Below, in pieces: positions 52,918 through 62,414 of a stretch of DNA of 64,000 nucleotides; the first letter of the stretch is position 1, and every line of letters starts with the position of its first letter. This stretch comes from Leptospira harrisiae (lineage in GTDB: Bacteria > Spirochaetota > Leptospiria > Leptospirales > Leptospiraceae). The notes beneath the pieces are model-generated. The model was not told the origin of the DNA and did not search any database. It was given only the letters and a program-made list of their open reading frames with translations. The position numbers and the translations under genes were made by a program. The stretch lies in NCBI RefSeq assembly GCF_002811945.1, contig NZ_NPDX01000001.1:1310501-1374500 (forward strand). The letters are read 5' to 3'.

Positions 52918-54507
52918 ATGGTTACTTCCGCCACTCTCCTATTACAATTTTCGAATCAAATGAAGTCGAAAGGGCTTTTGATTCTTATCTCCATTCGTAT
53001 GGTGATTGGTTGGATTGGAGTACTTGCTGCTTCATTGAATTTTGGGAAACCTCCGTTTTGGGTTGCTTGTTTCGTGGGGATATTTTTTTTAACGTCTTCT
53101 ATATTCGCTAAATACAAAATTAAAAATAAACAGATTTCTGAATTAGGAAATTTTTCTGTACTTAGCTTTTTAGTATTAGATTTTTTGATTATTCTTTTGG
53201 GATTTTATTTAACCATTTTAAGTCACCCTAGAGATCTGGTCGCTTCTCCTATTCAAAATGCAATTTTTTTCTCCATTTTCTTTTTATACCAGCTTTATAT
53301 AGGTTTTTTTCTCCATCGTAAATTTTCCGCAGTTATGGGAATCATTGTGATCATTGGATATGTATGTGGAATCATAATTGCTGTCTTGAATGGTGCAGAA
53401 CTATTTACAGGATACAGACTTGTTCCTCAAACTCCGAATCGAATTGTTTTACCGCTAGAGATATTGAAGGTAATTTTACTTTTCGGAATTACTATTTGTA
53501 TTGTTAGGTTGGTGACCTTTTTGTTAGATATATTAGAAAATAATAATAAATCACTGGTTGAAGAACTAAATAAAAGAGAAACTTTATTATTAAAAAATGA
53601 CCGTTTGGTAACACTCGGAACTTTGGCATCAAATGTCGCACATGAAATTAACAATCCGCTCGCGGGAATAAAATCAATGATGGAATTTTTATTTGAAGAG
53701 GAATTGTCTTTTTTGAAAAGAAAGGAACCTCTTTGGGAAAAAAAAGAAAAACTATTATTTTGGAAACATCGAACACGAATTGAAAAACGAGAAGATTACG
53801 ATTTGATCATGAATTTTTTTTCTTTTTTACCCAAAAGTGACCTGCTTTTTTTAGCAGACAGATGCATTGACATTGGAGTTGACCATCGAAGTTTTGAAGG
53901 GCTAACAAAAGATGATACAAATGATTGGGACTTTGTGTATTTATGGCTCAAATTTAAAACAATGGAAAAAGCTAATTTGTTAGTTTCCAATGCAATTAGT
54001 AGGACTGAAAAAGTTATTTCTACGTTTCGCCAATTTTCCTTACCTTTTCTTGATCAAGATAAAACAAAAGTTTCCCTGGGAGATGGAATTCGGGATATTT
54101 TATTCCTTTATAATCAATATTGGGAAATCAGCCGTCGTTTGGTTACTTATATTGATGATCGTATTTTGGTATTTGTTTGTGAACCTGCGATGAAATTGGT
54201 TTGGTCCCATTTGTTATTTAATTCCATCCAAGCCACTTTACCCAATTCGGGAGAAGTTATTGTGAAGGTAAGTTTGAAAAATAAATCGGAAGTGGAAGTG
54301 ACAATAACCGACAATGGTCCAGGCATTCCCAATTCGATTCAAAACCAAATCTTTCAGCCATTTTTTACAACGAAGGAGAAAGGAGAGGGCATTGGTCTTG
54401 GGCTTTATATCTCTAAAGAAATCATTAAAAACCAGAATGGAAAAATCCATTTTGAATCGCTACCTGGGAAAACAACTTTCTCGGTGATTTTACCGGTTGC
54501 AGAATGA
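52918..54507 (+). CDS. membrane sensor histidine kinase with extended DHp region
   Basis: About 529 residues (a TTG at 52912 would add two). Six hydrophobic segments (about 20-200), a linker, then H-box VAHEINNPLAG (His about 242) and a HATPase domain with N-box LLFNSIQA (about 435), DNGPGIP and GIGLGLYISKEI. About 120 residues separate the H-box from the next RTEKVISTFRQFS helix, versus about 45 in ordinary HisKA domains, so a 70-residue charged insertion splits the dimerisation hairpin. No receiver partner is adjacent. A heme-motif lipoprotein and a hybrid kinase follow with 21-bp and 31-bp gaps. Confidence 0.88.
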   Translation: MVTSATLLLQFSNQMKSKGLLILISIRMVIGWIGVLAASLNFGKPPFWVACFVGIFFLTSSIFAKYKIKNKQISELGNFSVLSFLVLDFLIILLGFYLTILSHPRDLVASPIQNAIFFSIFFLYQLYIGFFLHRKFSAVMGIIVIIGYVCGIIIAVLNGAELFTGYRLVPQTPNRIVLPLEILKVILLFGITICIVRLVTFLLDILENNNKSLVEELNKRETLLLKNDRLVTLGTLASNVAHEINNPLAGIKSMMEFLFEEELSFLKRKEPLWEKKEKLLFWKHRTRIEKREDYDLIMNFFSFLPKSDLLFLADRCIDIGVDHRSFEGLTKDDTNDWDFVYLWLKFKTMEKANLLVSNAISRTEKVISTFRQFSLPFLDQDKTKVSLGDGIRDILFLYNQYWEISRRLVTYIDDRILVFVCEPAMKLVWSHLLFNSIQATLPNSGEVIVKVSLKNKSEVEVTITDNGPGIPNSIQNQIFQPFFTTKEKGEGIGLGLYISKEIIKNQNGKIHFESLPGKTTFSVILPVAE

Positions 54508-54528
54508 AAAACTTCCATTAGAATTCGA

Positions 54529-55104
54529 ATGTATATGGTAACAAAAAAGTCATTCGTATTCAAACTCAGTTTTTGGATCTTAATCTTGGTATTTGGATCA
54601 AGCTGCCAAACCCAAAACCCAGATTATGAAAAAATTGCCCTTAAGATTACTAATGAAGCAAAAACCAATTTGGTGCAAAAACTTTCGGCTTTGATTGCTG
54701 AAGGAGGAACCAAAAAAGCCATTCCGTTTTGTAAAATCAATGCCCTTGGGATTACGGACCAATTAGGGAAAAAACATAGAGTTGAGTTACGAAGGATCAC
54801 AAACAAACCTAGGAATCTTTCGAATTTTCTCTCCGAAGAAGAGAAAAGGATTTTTTTAGAAATAGAAAAATTAAAAACTAGTGACGGTGTATTTCCAAAT
54901 CAAACGTTCACGTCTGATGACTCCGTAACGGTTTACATTCCTATTCCTGTTGCAGGTCTTTGCATTCAGTGTCATGGAGAACCAAACAAAGATATCAAAA
55001 ATGAAACCTTGGTAGTTTTAGATAAAGAATATCCAAGTGATAAAGCAAAAGGATATCGTGTAGGGGATTTAAGAGGACTATTTTCTGTGAAGTTTCCAAA
55101 ATAA
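54529..55104 (+). CDS. DUF3365 (Tll0287-like) lipoprotein with CXXCH heme motif
   Basis: 191 residues with a signal peptide and lipobox-like Cys (FGSSC, about 26). The mature part is a Tll0287/DUF3365-type domain (about 35-188), a fold found as a heme or small-molecule sensor in histidine kinases and in cyanobacteria. The CIQCHGE motif (about 144-150) is a canonical c-type heme attachment site, so heme could be covalently bound in the periplasm. It lies 21 bp after one kinase and 31 bp before a hybrid kinase, suggesting it is their redox or gas sensor. Confidence 0.83.
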   Translation: MYMVTKKSFVFKLSFWILILVFGSSCQTQNPDYEKIALKITNEAKTNLVQKLSALIAEGGTKKAIPFCKINALGITDQLGKKHRVELRRITNKPRNLSNFLSEEEKRIFLEIEKLKTSDGVFPNQTFTSDDSVTVYIPIPVAGLCIQCHGEPNKDIKNETLVVLDKEYPSDKAKGYRVGDLRGLFSVKFPK

Positions 55105-55135
55105 ACGAACCAAAGAATCGAAATTAAACGATAGA

Positions 55136-57853
55136 ATGAATCCGATTACTTTTATTGCAAACAAACAAGAATTATGTGAACTTGTATTGGAATACGGATT
55201 ACATGGATTTTTGATTTGGGATAGAAACACCGGAATTGTGTATCCGAGTCCGGTGGCTTCAAAGTCAATGGGGATGGCAGTGGGACAATCTTTTCCTTCC
55301 GAATGTATTTTGACTCATTCTGGAATTCGATTGGATTCATTCCCCGGAACCCAAGAATCGGTGGTTGGTCGTATTTGTTTTGATCCAAATAACAGTGCTG
55401 GATTTCCATTCCGAATTTATCCAAAAGAATTTATTGAATCGGGAAAAAAATACATCCTTCTTGTATTAGATACAACATTGGAAGGCAAAAATCATCCGAA
55501 TCCATACATTTTACAATCTGCAGAATTATCACGAGATTTATTTTCTTCTTCGTTTCGAAACTCAAGTATTGGTATGAAAATTGAAAATCCTCATGGAGAA
55601 CTTATTGAAGTAAATCCAATTTTTTGTCATTGGCTTGGTTATCCTGCAGAAGAACTAAAAACAAAGTCCATATCCGAAATTACTCATCCTGAAGATTTAG
55701 AATTAGAACTTTCTTATTTAGAAAAATTAAATCGTGGTTCCATTCAAAGTTTTCAAATCAAAAAACGTTACATCACAAAAGATAAAGGATTGATTTGGGC
55801 CGTATTAAATAAATCGATCATAAGGGACCATTTAGGGAATCCAGTTTATTATCTTTCGCAAATCTTAGATATTTCAGAGTCCTTACAAGCAGAGATGGAC
55901 TTACAAAATGTTTCACGGTTACTCGACCAAGTAGCAGGCCTTGCAAAAATTGGCGGTTGGGATTTGGATTTAAGAACCAAAAAAGCAAACTGGACAAACG
56001 TCACCAAAATAATTCATGAGGTGCCAGATGACTATATCCCAAGTGTGGAAGGAGGGATCCAGTTTTTTCAGTCAGAAGAAAGTTATCGTAAAATTTCGGA
56101 AGCAGTTTCTTCACTTTTGGCAGAAGGGAAGGAGTATGATCTAGAGTTAGAAATGGTCACTGCAAAAGGGAATCAAACTTGGATTCGTACTATTGGCCGT
56201 GCAGAATACGAGAATGGAAAAATTGTAAAAATTTACGGAATCATTCAAGACATCAATGAACGCAAGAAATGGGAAATGGCACTGGCTGCACAAACTTCGA
56301 TATTATGGTCTTTTGTAGAACATGCACCTGCTGCTGTAGCTATGTTAGATCAGGAAATGTGTTATGTAGCTCTTAGCCAAAGGTGGGTCGAAGATTATAA
56401 AATTCCGTTCACCAAGGATAAGATCATTGGAAAAAGTCACTATGAAATTTTTCCAAATATCAGTCAGGAGTGGAAAGATATCCATTCGCGGGGACTGAGA
56501 GGCGAAATATTAAAGCGAGATGAAGATGTTTGGAGGCCACCAGGTTGGGAAAAAGACCAAGTGATTCAATGGGAGATTCGACCGTGGAAACAATTAGGTG
56601 GCGGAGTTGGTGGGATCTTGATGTTCACACGTGACATCACTGAAGCTTATGAAACCAAACTAGAGTTAAAGGCTGCCAAAGAGTTTGCTGAAAAAGCTTA
56701 CAGTGCAAAGTCAGAATTTTTGGCGAATATGAGTCATGAAATTCGAACTCCTCTTAACGGCATCATAGGTTATTCAGACTTACTAGCGGAAACCTTGGAA
56801 AATTCTTCTTATAATGAATATGCACAAATCGTAAAACAATCGGCAAATGCTTTACTCAACATCGTAAATGATATATTAGATTTTTCTAAAGCAGAAGCCG
56901 GTAAGTTACAACTGGCGGAAGAACCAAATAACGTTAAGAAAATGGTTTTAGAAGCAATTAAAATTGTGAATATCCAGGCTATGATGAAAGGTCTCGATAT
57001 CAAGTTTCACATTGATGAAAATATTCCAACAAATTTAATGTTTGATTCCAACCGGTTGCGCCAAGTGATTTTGAATTTACTTGGGAATGCCATTAAATTT
57101 ACAGAAAACGGATTTGTGGAATGTAACGTAAAAAGATTAGAAGAGACAAACTCTGATTTGGTGAAACTTAGAATTTCTGTTAAGGATACCGGGATTGGTA
57201 TTGCGGAAGACAGCCAAGAAAAAATATTCGATTCATTTACTCAGGAAGATTTTTCCACAACTCGAAAGTTTGGTGGAACAGGACTTGGACTTGCCATTTG
57301 TAAACAATTATTGTCTCTGATGAAGTCAGATTTAAAATTAAAAAGTGAATTAAATCATGGAAGTGAATTTTATTTTGATATCCAACTTAGGATTCCTCAG
57401 TTTGATCCGCTTCTCAAAGCAGTGGATACAGAAACAAAAGAATTGAATGAAAAAGATCGGGTTCATTCATTCCATTCTGGAACTGCAAAAATTCTAGTGG
57501 TTGAAGACAACCCAGTAAACTTGGGTTTGATGAAAAATTTTATCAGACGGATTCTTCCTGAAGTAAAAATACTGGAAGCTCAAAATGGGGAAGAGGCTAT
57601 CAAAGTATTTCAAAACGAAATGCCTTCGCTCATTCTTATGGATATCCAGATGCCCGTGTTAAATGGTTACGATGCTACAAAGGAAATTCGGAAATCTAGG
57701 AATGGAAAAACGGTACCCATCATCGCAGTAACTGCAGGGATCATTGCAGGTGAAAAAGACAAATGTCTTGAAGTTGGGATGAACGATTATCTCAGCAAAC
57801 CAGTCCAAAAAGAACATTTGAAACAAACTTTACTGAGATGGTTAGACCGTTAG
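55136..57853 (+). CDS. soluble PAS hybrid histidine kinase with receiver domain
   Basis: 905 residues, no membrane segment. Order: a PAS-like N-domain (about 10-115), PAS (about 135-250), PAS/PAC (about 265-380), PAS (about 388-505), HisKA with H-box MSHEIRTPLNG (His534), HATPase (about 640-765; DTGIGIAED, FGGTGLGLAICKQL), receiver (about 785-903; LVVEDNPVN and phospho-Asp836 in LMDIQMPVLNG; conserved Lys near the end in LSKPVQ). It probably feeds a phosphorelay, since no output domain is present. It follows the DUF3365 lipoprotein on the same strand. Confidence 0.95.
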   Translation: MNPITFIANKQELCELVLEYGLHGFLIWDRNTGIVYPSPVASKSMGMAVGQSFPSECILTHSGIRLDSFPGTQESVVGRICFDPNNSAGFPFRIYPKEFIESGKKYILLVLDTTLEGKNHPNPYILQSAELSRDLFSSSFRNSSIGMKIENPHGELIEVNPIFCHWLGYPAEELKTKSISEITHPEDLELELSYLEKLNRGSIQSFQIKKRYITKDKGLIWAVLNKSIIRDHLGNPVYYLSQILDISESLQAEMDLQNVSRLLDQVAGLAKIGGWDLDLRTKKANWTNVTKIIHEVPDDYIPSVEGGIQFFQSEESYRKISEAVSSLLAEGKEYDLELEMVTAKGNQTWIRTIGRAEYENGKIVKIYGIIQDINERKKWEMALAAQTSILWSFVEHAPAAVAMLDQEMCYVALSQRWVEDYKIPFTKDKIIGKSHYEIFPNISQEWKDIHSRGLRGEILKRDEDVWRPPGWEKDQVIQWEIRPWKQLGGGVGGILMFTRDITEAYETKLELKAAKEFAEKAYSAKSEFLANMSHEIRTPLNGIIGYSDLLAETLENSSYNEYAQIVKQSANALLNIVNDILDFSKAEAGKLQLAEEPNNVKKMVLEAIKIVNIQAMMKGLDIKFHIDENIPTNLMFDSNRLRQVILNLLGNAIKFTENGFVECNVKRLEETNSDLVKLRISVKDTGIGIAEDSQEKIFDSFTQEDFSTTRKFGGTGLGLAICKQLLSLMKSDLKLKSELNHGSEFYFDIQLRIPQFDPLLKAVDTETKELNEKDRVHSFHSGTAKILVVEDNPVNLGLMKNFIRRILPEVKILEAQNGEEAIKVFQNEMPSLILMDIQMPVLNGYDATKEIRKSRNGKTVPIIAVTAGIIAGEKDKCLEVGMNDYLSKPVQKEHLKQTLLRWLDR

Positions 57854-57967
57854 GCGATTTTAATTTCTTTTTTTGAATTCAAAATCTGTTGTTTTTCTTT
57901 TCCCTTATTGAAAACTGACCTGTTAGTCAACTTTATTGTCAATATTTCAAATTTTGGGAAGTAACAG

Positions 57968-60900
57968 ATGCAACATATAGCAAAATTCATTACCGATAAA
58001 ACACTTATCATTCAGTTCATCTTAGTCTTATTCGTTTTGATTGGACTTTCACGTTTACTTTCGATGCATAGAGAAGCTTTTCCGAATGTGGCGCTTGATA
58101 AAATTGTAATAGAGGCCCCACTTCCAGGTGCAACTCCAGAAGAAATCGAACGTTTGGTTGCCATTCCAATCGAAAAGAAATTAAGAGCAGTTGCAAAGAT
58201 CGATAAAATTAGAAGTTATAACTTAGAAAATGTCAGCGTGATTATGGTATTCATTGTAGAAGGTACCAAAAATACAAAAAAAGTTTTAGATGATATTAAG
58301 GATGCTGTTGATTCAGTTCGGTTACCTGATAATGCACAAAAACCTAAGGTGAGGGAAATCACAACGGAAAAACAAGAGGTAATTAGTCTTGCTCTCTCAT
58401 TGAAAGAAGATTCGAAAGATTCAACGTCCGACTACCGTAAGTTACGTGACACAGCTAAAGCTTTTGAAGATCGGTTTTTCCAAATTAAAGAAATTGCTGA
58501 AATTGAAAAAATTGGATATAGGAATCGCGAATTCCTTGTGGAAGTGAATCCCAAAGCGCTCAACGCAAAGGAAGTGGGACTCAATACTGTCTTAAATGCA
58601 TTGGGTTCACGAAATATCAATATGCCATCTGGCCGTTTGAAAGTGAATGGAACTGAATACCTTCTTCGGACTCGTGGAGATTTTGAGGAAGCAAAAGATA
58701 TGCTTTCTGTTCCCATGTTGGGAAATGAATTTGGTTTCGCCACAGTATTAAAAGATGTAGCAAAGGTATTTGATGGATTTGAAGAAGAAAAGACCTACGA
58801 AAAGTTAAACGGTAAAAATAGTATCATTCTTCGGGTTTGGAAAACTGACCAAGCTGATATCATCACAACCGCTGATACGGTAAAAACTTTAGTCACCTCA
58901 ATGGAAGGGAATTTTCCTGAAATAGAAACTAAAATTTATGATGATAAAAGTAAGGACGTTCGTCGCCAACTTGGCGATTTGATTTTGAATTTTGAAACGG
59001 GTCTTGTTCTTGTTATGTTATCACTTATCTTTATTCTGGGTCTGCGCTTAAGTATAATGATTAGTGTAGCAATTATATTTATTTTTCTTATTGCCTTTAT
59101 TTTTTTAAAACAATTCGGATTTACCATCAATACCATCACGATATTTGGGATGGTGATGGTTCTTGGAATGATGGTAGATAACTCTATTGTTGTTGCAGAA
59201 AATACTTATCGATTGATGCAAGAGGGATTGGATAGAAGGGATGCCATCTTACAAACATTTAAAGATGTTTTGGTTCCACTTTTAGTTTCCTTCCTTGTGA
59301 TTTCAGCTGCATTTTTCCCATTACTCTTTATGAGTGGGGTTATTGGGAAATTTATTTTGGGAATTCCTGCAGTGGTTCTTGTGACACTTGCAAGTTCCCT
59401 TCTGTTTGCTCTTGTATTTTTGCCTAATTGGTTGAACCAATTTTTACCAAAAAACTTTAAGGGTCAGGTAAAAAAGGAAGAATCCATCGAAGAAAAAGAA
59501 GGAGCCTTTGGGTATGTAATTTCTGGATACAAACGAACAATGACGTTCGCATTGAAACATAGAGTTTTTGTTTTATCGATATTTACCTTTATCTTTTTCT
59601 TTACGTTGTTTCTTGCGGGAAAGTTTTTACCTTTTGTGATGTTTCCTTCAGGAAGTGAAGAGGACATCGAAATTAAAATTTGGATGCCTATTGGAACAAC
59701 TTTACAAAAGAACTTGGAAACCATTGAAAAGATAGAACCTGTTGTTACGAAAATGGCTGGAAAAGATTTTGTACATTTACGAAGTCGCATTGGAATTCAT
59801 GAAAATCCAATTACTGATCCAAAGCCTGGTTTGGAAGTTCATAGATCACACCTAACAATGAAACTTGTGACTGCAGCGGATAGAAAGGTATGGGAAGATG
59901 CGAGGGTCCTTGTTAAGAAGATTCGTGAATTTATTCAGGAAAATAAGGTTTCTGGGAATTTTCCAAAAGAAATGATTTATGATGTAAATGCCAAAATTAA
60001 AGGACCACCTGTTGGGAAACCCGTGAGTTTGGAAATTCGTGGGGCTGAATTTTCGGTCATCCAAGAGATCGCAGATTTATACATTAAAGAATTAAAACAA
60101 ATGGATGGTGTTTCTGACATCCGGATTGATTTAGAATTGGGAAAGGAAGAATATCGATTTTTTGTAAAGGATGAAATTGCGGGACGAACAGATGTGAGTG
60201 TTCGTGATATTGCTAGATCAGTTCGAACAGCATTTAACGGAGAGGTTGCTTCTACAATCAGTAAAGGAGAAGATAAAATCAATATCCTTGTTCGTTTTCC
60301 TGAAGCAGAAAGACAGTCAGTTTCAAGTTTGAATTTAGTAAAGGTTGAAAATAGAAACCGCAGACTGATTCCTTTGAACCAAGTTGCCTATTTTGAAAAG
60401 GATCGTGATTACTCCATGATCAACAGGCAAGACTTACAACGAGTGGTGCGACTCGAAGCTTCGGTTGATACGGATAAAACGACTTCTTTGTTTGTGAATA
60501 GGCAACTAAAGAATTTGGTGAATGTTGATAAATATGCAAAAGATAGTTACTCAGTTATCTTTGGTGGAGAACAAGAGGATGCAGGTAAGTCCTTTCGAGA
60601 TTTAGGTATTTCTATGTTACTTGCAGTTGCTGTAATCTTTGGAATTTTTATTGTGTATTTTAATTCTATTGGAACAACAACGGTCATCATTGGTTCCATC
60701 CCTTTTGGGATTGTCGGTGTTCTTTTTGCACTTATGACACATGGAATGCCATTAAGTTTTATGAGTACTTTGGCAATTGTGGCACTCAGTGGATCGATTG
60801 TTGCAAATACTTTGATACTGATTACTTTTATTGAGGAACTTCGTATGCAAGGAATGTCAATCGAAGAAGCCATCATTAATGGTGGAGCCATTCGATTGCG

Positions 60901-61129
60901 TCCAATTTTTTTAACTACGATTAGTACTGTGATTGGACTTGTTCCTAGTGCATATGGGATTCCTACATTGGATCCGTTTGTCCAACCATTATCACTCGCA
61001 TTTGGTTGGGGATTGTTTTTTGCAACTGGAGTGACTCTTGTATTTGTACCTGTATTGTATCGAATCAAAGAAGATTTTAAACATATCTTTTCGAAGATTT
61101 CTTTTTCTAAATTTGTGAGAAAAGTATAG
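57968..61129 (+). CDS. RND-family efflux transporter (HAE/AcrB-like inner-membrane pump)
   Basis: 1053 residues, normal length for the family, with twelve predicted membrane segments (one N-terminal; clusters at about 330-480; one at about 530; cluster at about 880-1030) and two large periplasmic porter loops. Family blocks: GATPEEIERLVAIPIEKKLRAV (split about 55-76), and GMVMVLGMMVDNSIVVAENTYRL in TM4 with one proton-relay Asp. There is no membrane-fusion or outer-membrane gene beside it, so its partners lie elsewhere. Starts 114 bp after the hybrid kinase; a TTATTGTCAA-rich leader precedes it. Substrate unknown. Confidence 0.93.
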   Translation: MQHIAKFITDKTLIIQFILVLFVLIGLSRLLSMHREAFPNVALDKIVIEAPLPGATPEEIERLVAIPIEKKLRAVAKIDKIRSYNLENVSVIMVFIVEGTKNTKKVLDDIKDAVDSVRLPDNAQKPKVREITTEKQEVISLALSLKEDSKDSTSDYRKLRDTAKAFEDRFFQIKEIAEIEKIGYRNREFLVEVNPKALNAKEVGLNTVLNALGSRNINMPSGRLKVNGTEYLLRTRGDFEEAKDMLSVPMLGNEFGFATVLKDVAKVFDGFEEEKTYEKLNGKNSIILRVWKTDQADIITTADTVKTLVTSMEGNFPEIETKIYDDKSKDVRRQLGDLILNFETGLVLVMLSLIFILGLRLSIMISVAIIFIFLIAFIFLKQFGFTINTITIFGMVMVLGMMVDNSIVVAENTYRLMQEGLDRRDAILQTFKDVLVPLLVSFLVISAAFFPLLFMSGVIGKFILGIPAVVLVTLASSLLFALVFLPNWLNQFLPKNFKGQVKKEESIEEKEGAFGYVISGYKRTMTFALKHRVFVLSIFTFIFFFTLFLAGKFLPFVMFPSGSEEDIEIKIWMPIGTTLQKNLETIEKIEPVVTKMAGKDFVHLRSRIGIHENPITDPKPGLEVHRSHLTMKLVTAADRKVWEDARVLVKKIREFIQENKVSGNFPKEMIYDVNAKIKGPPVGKPVSLEIRGAEFSVIQEIADLYIKELKQMDGVSDIRIDLELGKEEYRFFVKDEIAGRTDVSVRDIARSVRTAFNGEVASTISKGEDKINILVRFPEAERQSVSSLNLVKVENRNRRLIPLNQVAYFEKDRDYSMINRQDLQRVVRLEASVDTDKTTSLFVNRQLKNLVNVDKYAKDSYSVIFGGEQEDAGKSFRDLGISMLLAVAVIFGIFIVYFNSIGTTTVIIGSIPFGIVGVLFALMTHGMPLSFMSTLAIVALSGSIVANTLILITFIEELRMQGMSIEEAIINGGAIRLRPIFLTTISTVIGLVPSAYGIPTLDPFVQPLSLAFGWGLFFATGVTLVFVPVLYRIKEDFKHIFSKISFSKFVRKV

Positions 61130-61163
61130 AGTATACTCGCGTTAGTATTGTAAGATTAAAGCT

Positions 61164-61200
61164 AAAAATCGTTACTTTCCGTTTTGGTAAAACGATTTTT
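61164..61200. terminator. terminator after the RND gene
   Basis: 10-bp stem AAAAATCGTT (61164-61173) / AACGATTTTT (61191-61200), with T-rich tails on both strands; it serves the convergent RND and YkvA genes. Confidence 0.78.
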
Positions 61201-61209
61201 GGTTTTAAA

Positions 61210-61542
61210 TTATTTTTCCTCTTCTTCCGAAAGTGACGAGTTTGCTTTTGCGTAATGTTCCGGTTTTAATTGTGATTTGATGATAAGTAGGGTTGTGGCG
61301 ATGACTCCGGCATCGTCAGTATAACCCAAAGCCAAAATGATATCTGGTATGGCGTCCACCGGTGATATAAAATAAAGTAATGCCAAAACGATTGAGGCTT
61401 TTGCTGTTAAGGATGTATTTTCATCTAACAAACAATAATACATGGCGATGACATCTTTGATAAAGGGAATTTTTTTCCCTGTTTCTTTTATTTTTTTCCA
61501 GAAATTATCTTTGATGAATTGGATCTTTTGTTTATCATTCAT
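61210..61542 (-). CDS. YkvA-like DUF1232 protein
   Basis: A 110-residue protein with the DUF1232 core: SLTAKASIVLALLYFISPVDAIPDIILALGYTDDAGV (split about 39-75), i.e. a membrane-associated hydrophobic segment followed by SPVDAIPD and GYTDDA. Function is unknown; members are small membrane proteins. First about 35 residues are basic. Its C-tail is Ser/Glu-rich. It is convergent with the RND gene; upstream is a gene-free stretch. Confidence 0.88.
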   Translation of the reverse strand: MNDKQKIQFIKDNFWKKIKETGKKIPFIKDVIAMYYCLLDENTSLTAKASIVLALLYFISPVDAIPDIILALGYTDDAGVIATTLLIIKSQLKPEHYAKANSSLSEEEEK

Positions 61543-61849
61543 TACTTGAATAATTTACTAGATTATTTCCACCAGGCAAGAATTATATTACAGAACTTTT
61601 GCGAGAGGGATACGTCGGGCTTGGTCTGACGTAAGTCAGACGGGAGCGAATGCGGACCCCAAAGTAGCCCGGTCCCCATAAGACAATTCATTTTATGGTA
61701 TTCGAAGAGAGGGATTTGTTTTGAATAAAATTTGGGGGACTCGCCCAGAAATCAGAAAAATGAGCGAGAAAAATAATTTTCGAGAGAAGGTCATTCAAAG
61801 AATGTGGTGAGGTAGAAATTATATTTTTGCAACAATTGAGGTATAAATC
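61543..61849. other. 307-bp gene-free stretch with structured element
   Basis: It holds a GC-richer structured segment (61610-61680, listed separately) and, further on, a CTCGC/GCGAG inverted repeat (around 61740-61768). No coding frame is supported. It lies between the divergent YkvA and VOC genes, so promoters for both are expected here. Confidence 0.5.
61612..61678 (+). repeat. structured intergenic element, possible RNA
   Basis: Hairpin GTCTGAC-GTAA-GTCAGAC (61624-61641) is perfect. CGGGCT (61616-61621) pairs with AGCCCG (61666-61671), enclosing that hairpin; GGACC (61654-61658) can pair with GGTCC (61671-61675), which crosses the outer stem, so a pseudoknot or switch is possible. GC content is clearly above the surroundings. 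No start codon and no T-run directly after it. The strand is assumed plus. Confidence 0.5.
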
Positions 61850-62311
61850 ATGTCCCGTCCTTTCAAAGTATTAGGAATCCAACAAGTAGCCATCGGTGGC
61901 GAATCAAAAGAAAAGTTATCCAAGTTTTGGGTAGAGGTGATGGGACTAACAAAAGTTTCTGATTACAGAAGCGAAAAAGAAAATGTGGATGAAGACATTT
62001 TGTCCATGGGAAATGGACCGTTTAAGGTTGAGATTGATTTAATGCAACCCATTGATCCAAATAAAAGTCCCAAAGTTCATGACCCAAAACTAAATCATAT
62101 TGGCCTTTGGATTGATAAATTGGAAGAATGTGTGGAGTATTTGACCAAACAAGGAGTTCGGTTCACTCCAGGCGGAATCAGAAAAGGTGCGGCAGGTTAT
62201 AACGTTTGTTTCATTCATCCAAAAGGAAATGAAGAATTTCCGCTTTGTAGCGAAGGGGTTCTCGTCGAACTTGTACAAGCTCCAGAAGATGTAATCAAAG
62301 CATTAAGTTAA
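61850..62311 (+). CDS. VOC-superfamily protein (glyoxalase/methylmalonyl-CoA epimerase-like)
   Basis: 153 residues. One VOC-type pair of beta-alpha-beta-beta-beta modules: [28 protein letters not shown] at the start, a central [22 protein letters not shown], and VELVQAPE at the end. Candidate metal ligands are Gln (about 11), His (about 82) and Glu (about 143), matching the glyoxalase I pattern. No signal peptide, so cytosolic. Substrate unknown. Its stop is 60 bp before a strong terminator. Confidence 0.88.
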   Translation: MSRPFKVLGIQQVAIGGESKEKLSKFWVEVMGLTKVSDYRSEKENVDEDILSMGNGPFKVEIDLMQPIDPNKSPKVHDPKLNHIGLWIDKLEECVEYLTKQGVRFTPGGIRKGAAGYNVCFIHPKGNEEFPLCSEGVLVELVQAPEDVIKALS

Positions 62312-62370
62312 GAGAATTCACAATGGCAATTCAGTTGGTTAAAATGCCGATGGATTGCCATCTTCCATTT

Positions 62371-62405
62371 CCAAACCGAATCTGAAAGATTGGGTTTGGT
62401 TTTTC
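62371..62405 (+). terminator. rho-independent terminator after the VOC gene
   Basis: 13-bp stem CCAAACCGAATCT / AGATTGGGTTTGG (one mismatch, loop GAA) followed by TTTTT, at the convergent junction with the flippase gene. Confidence 0.9.
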
Positions 62406-62414
62406 CATTTAGTT

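Noticed and set aside
57900..57960. TTGTCAA/GTCAACT near-repeats upstream of the RND gene as a TetR operator
   Set aside because: The half-sites are not a proper palindrome and no TetR gene is nearby.
60547..61068. 173-codon frame antisense to the RND gene
   Set aside because: Opposite strand of a strongly conserved membrane gene; codon pattern is a mirror of the sense frame.
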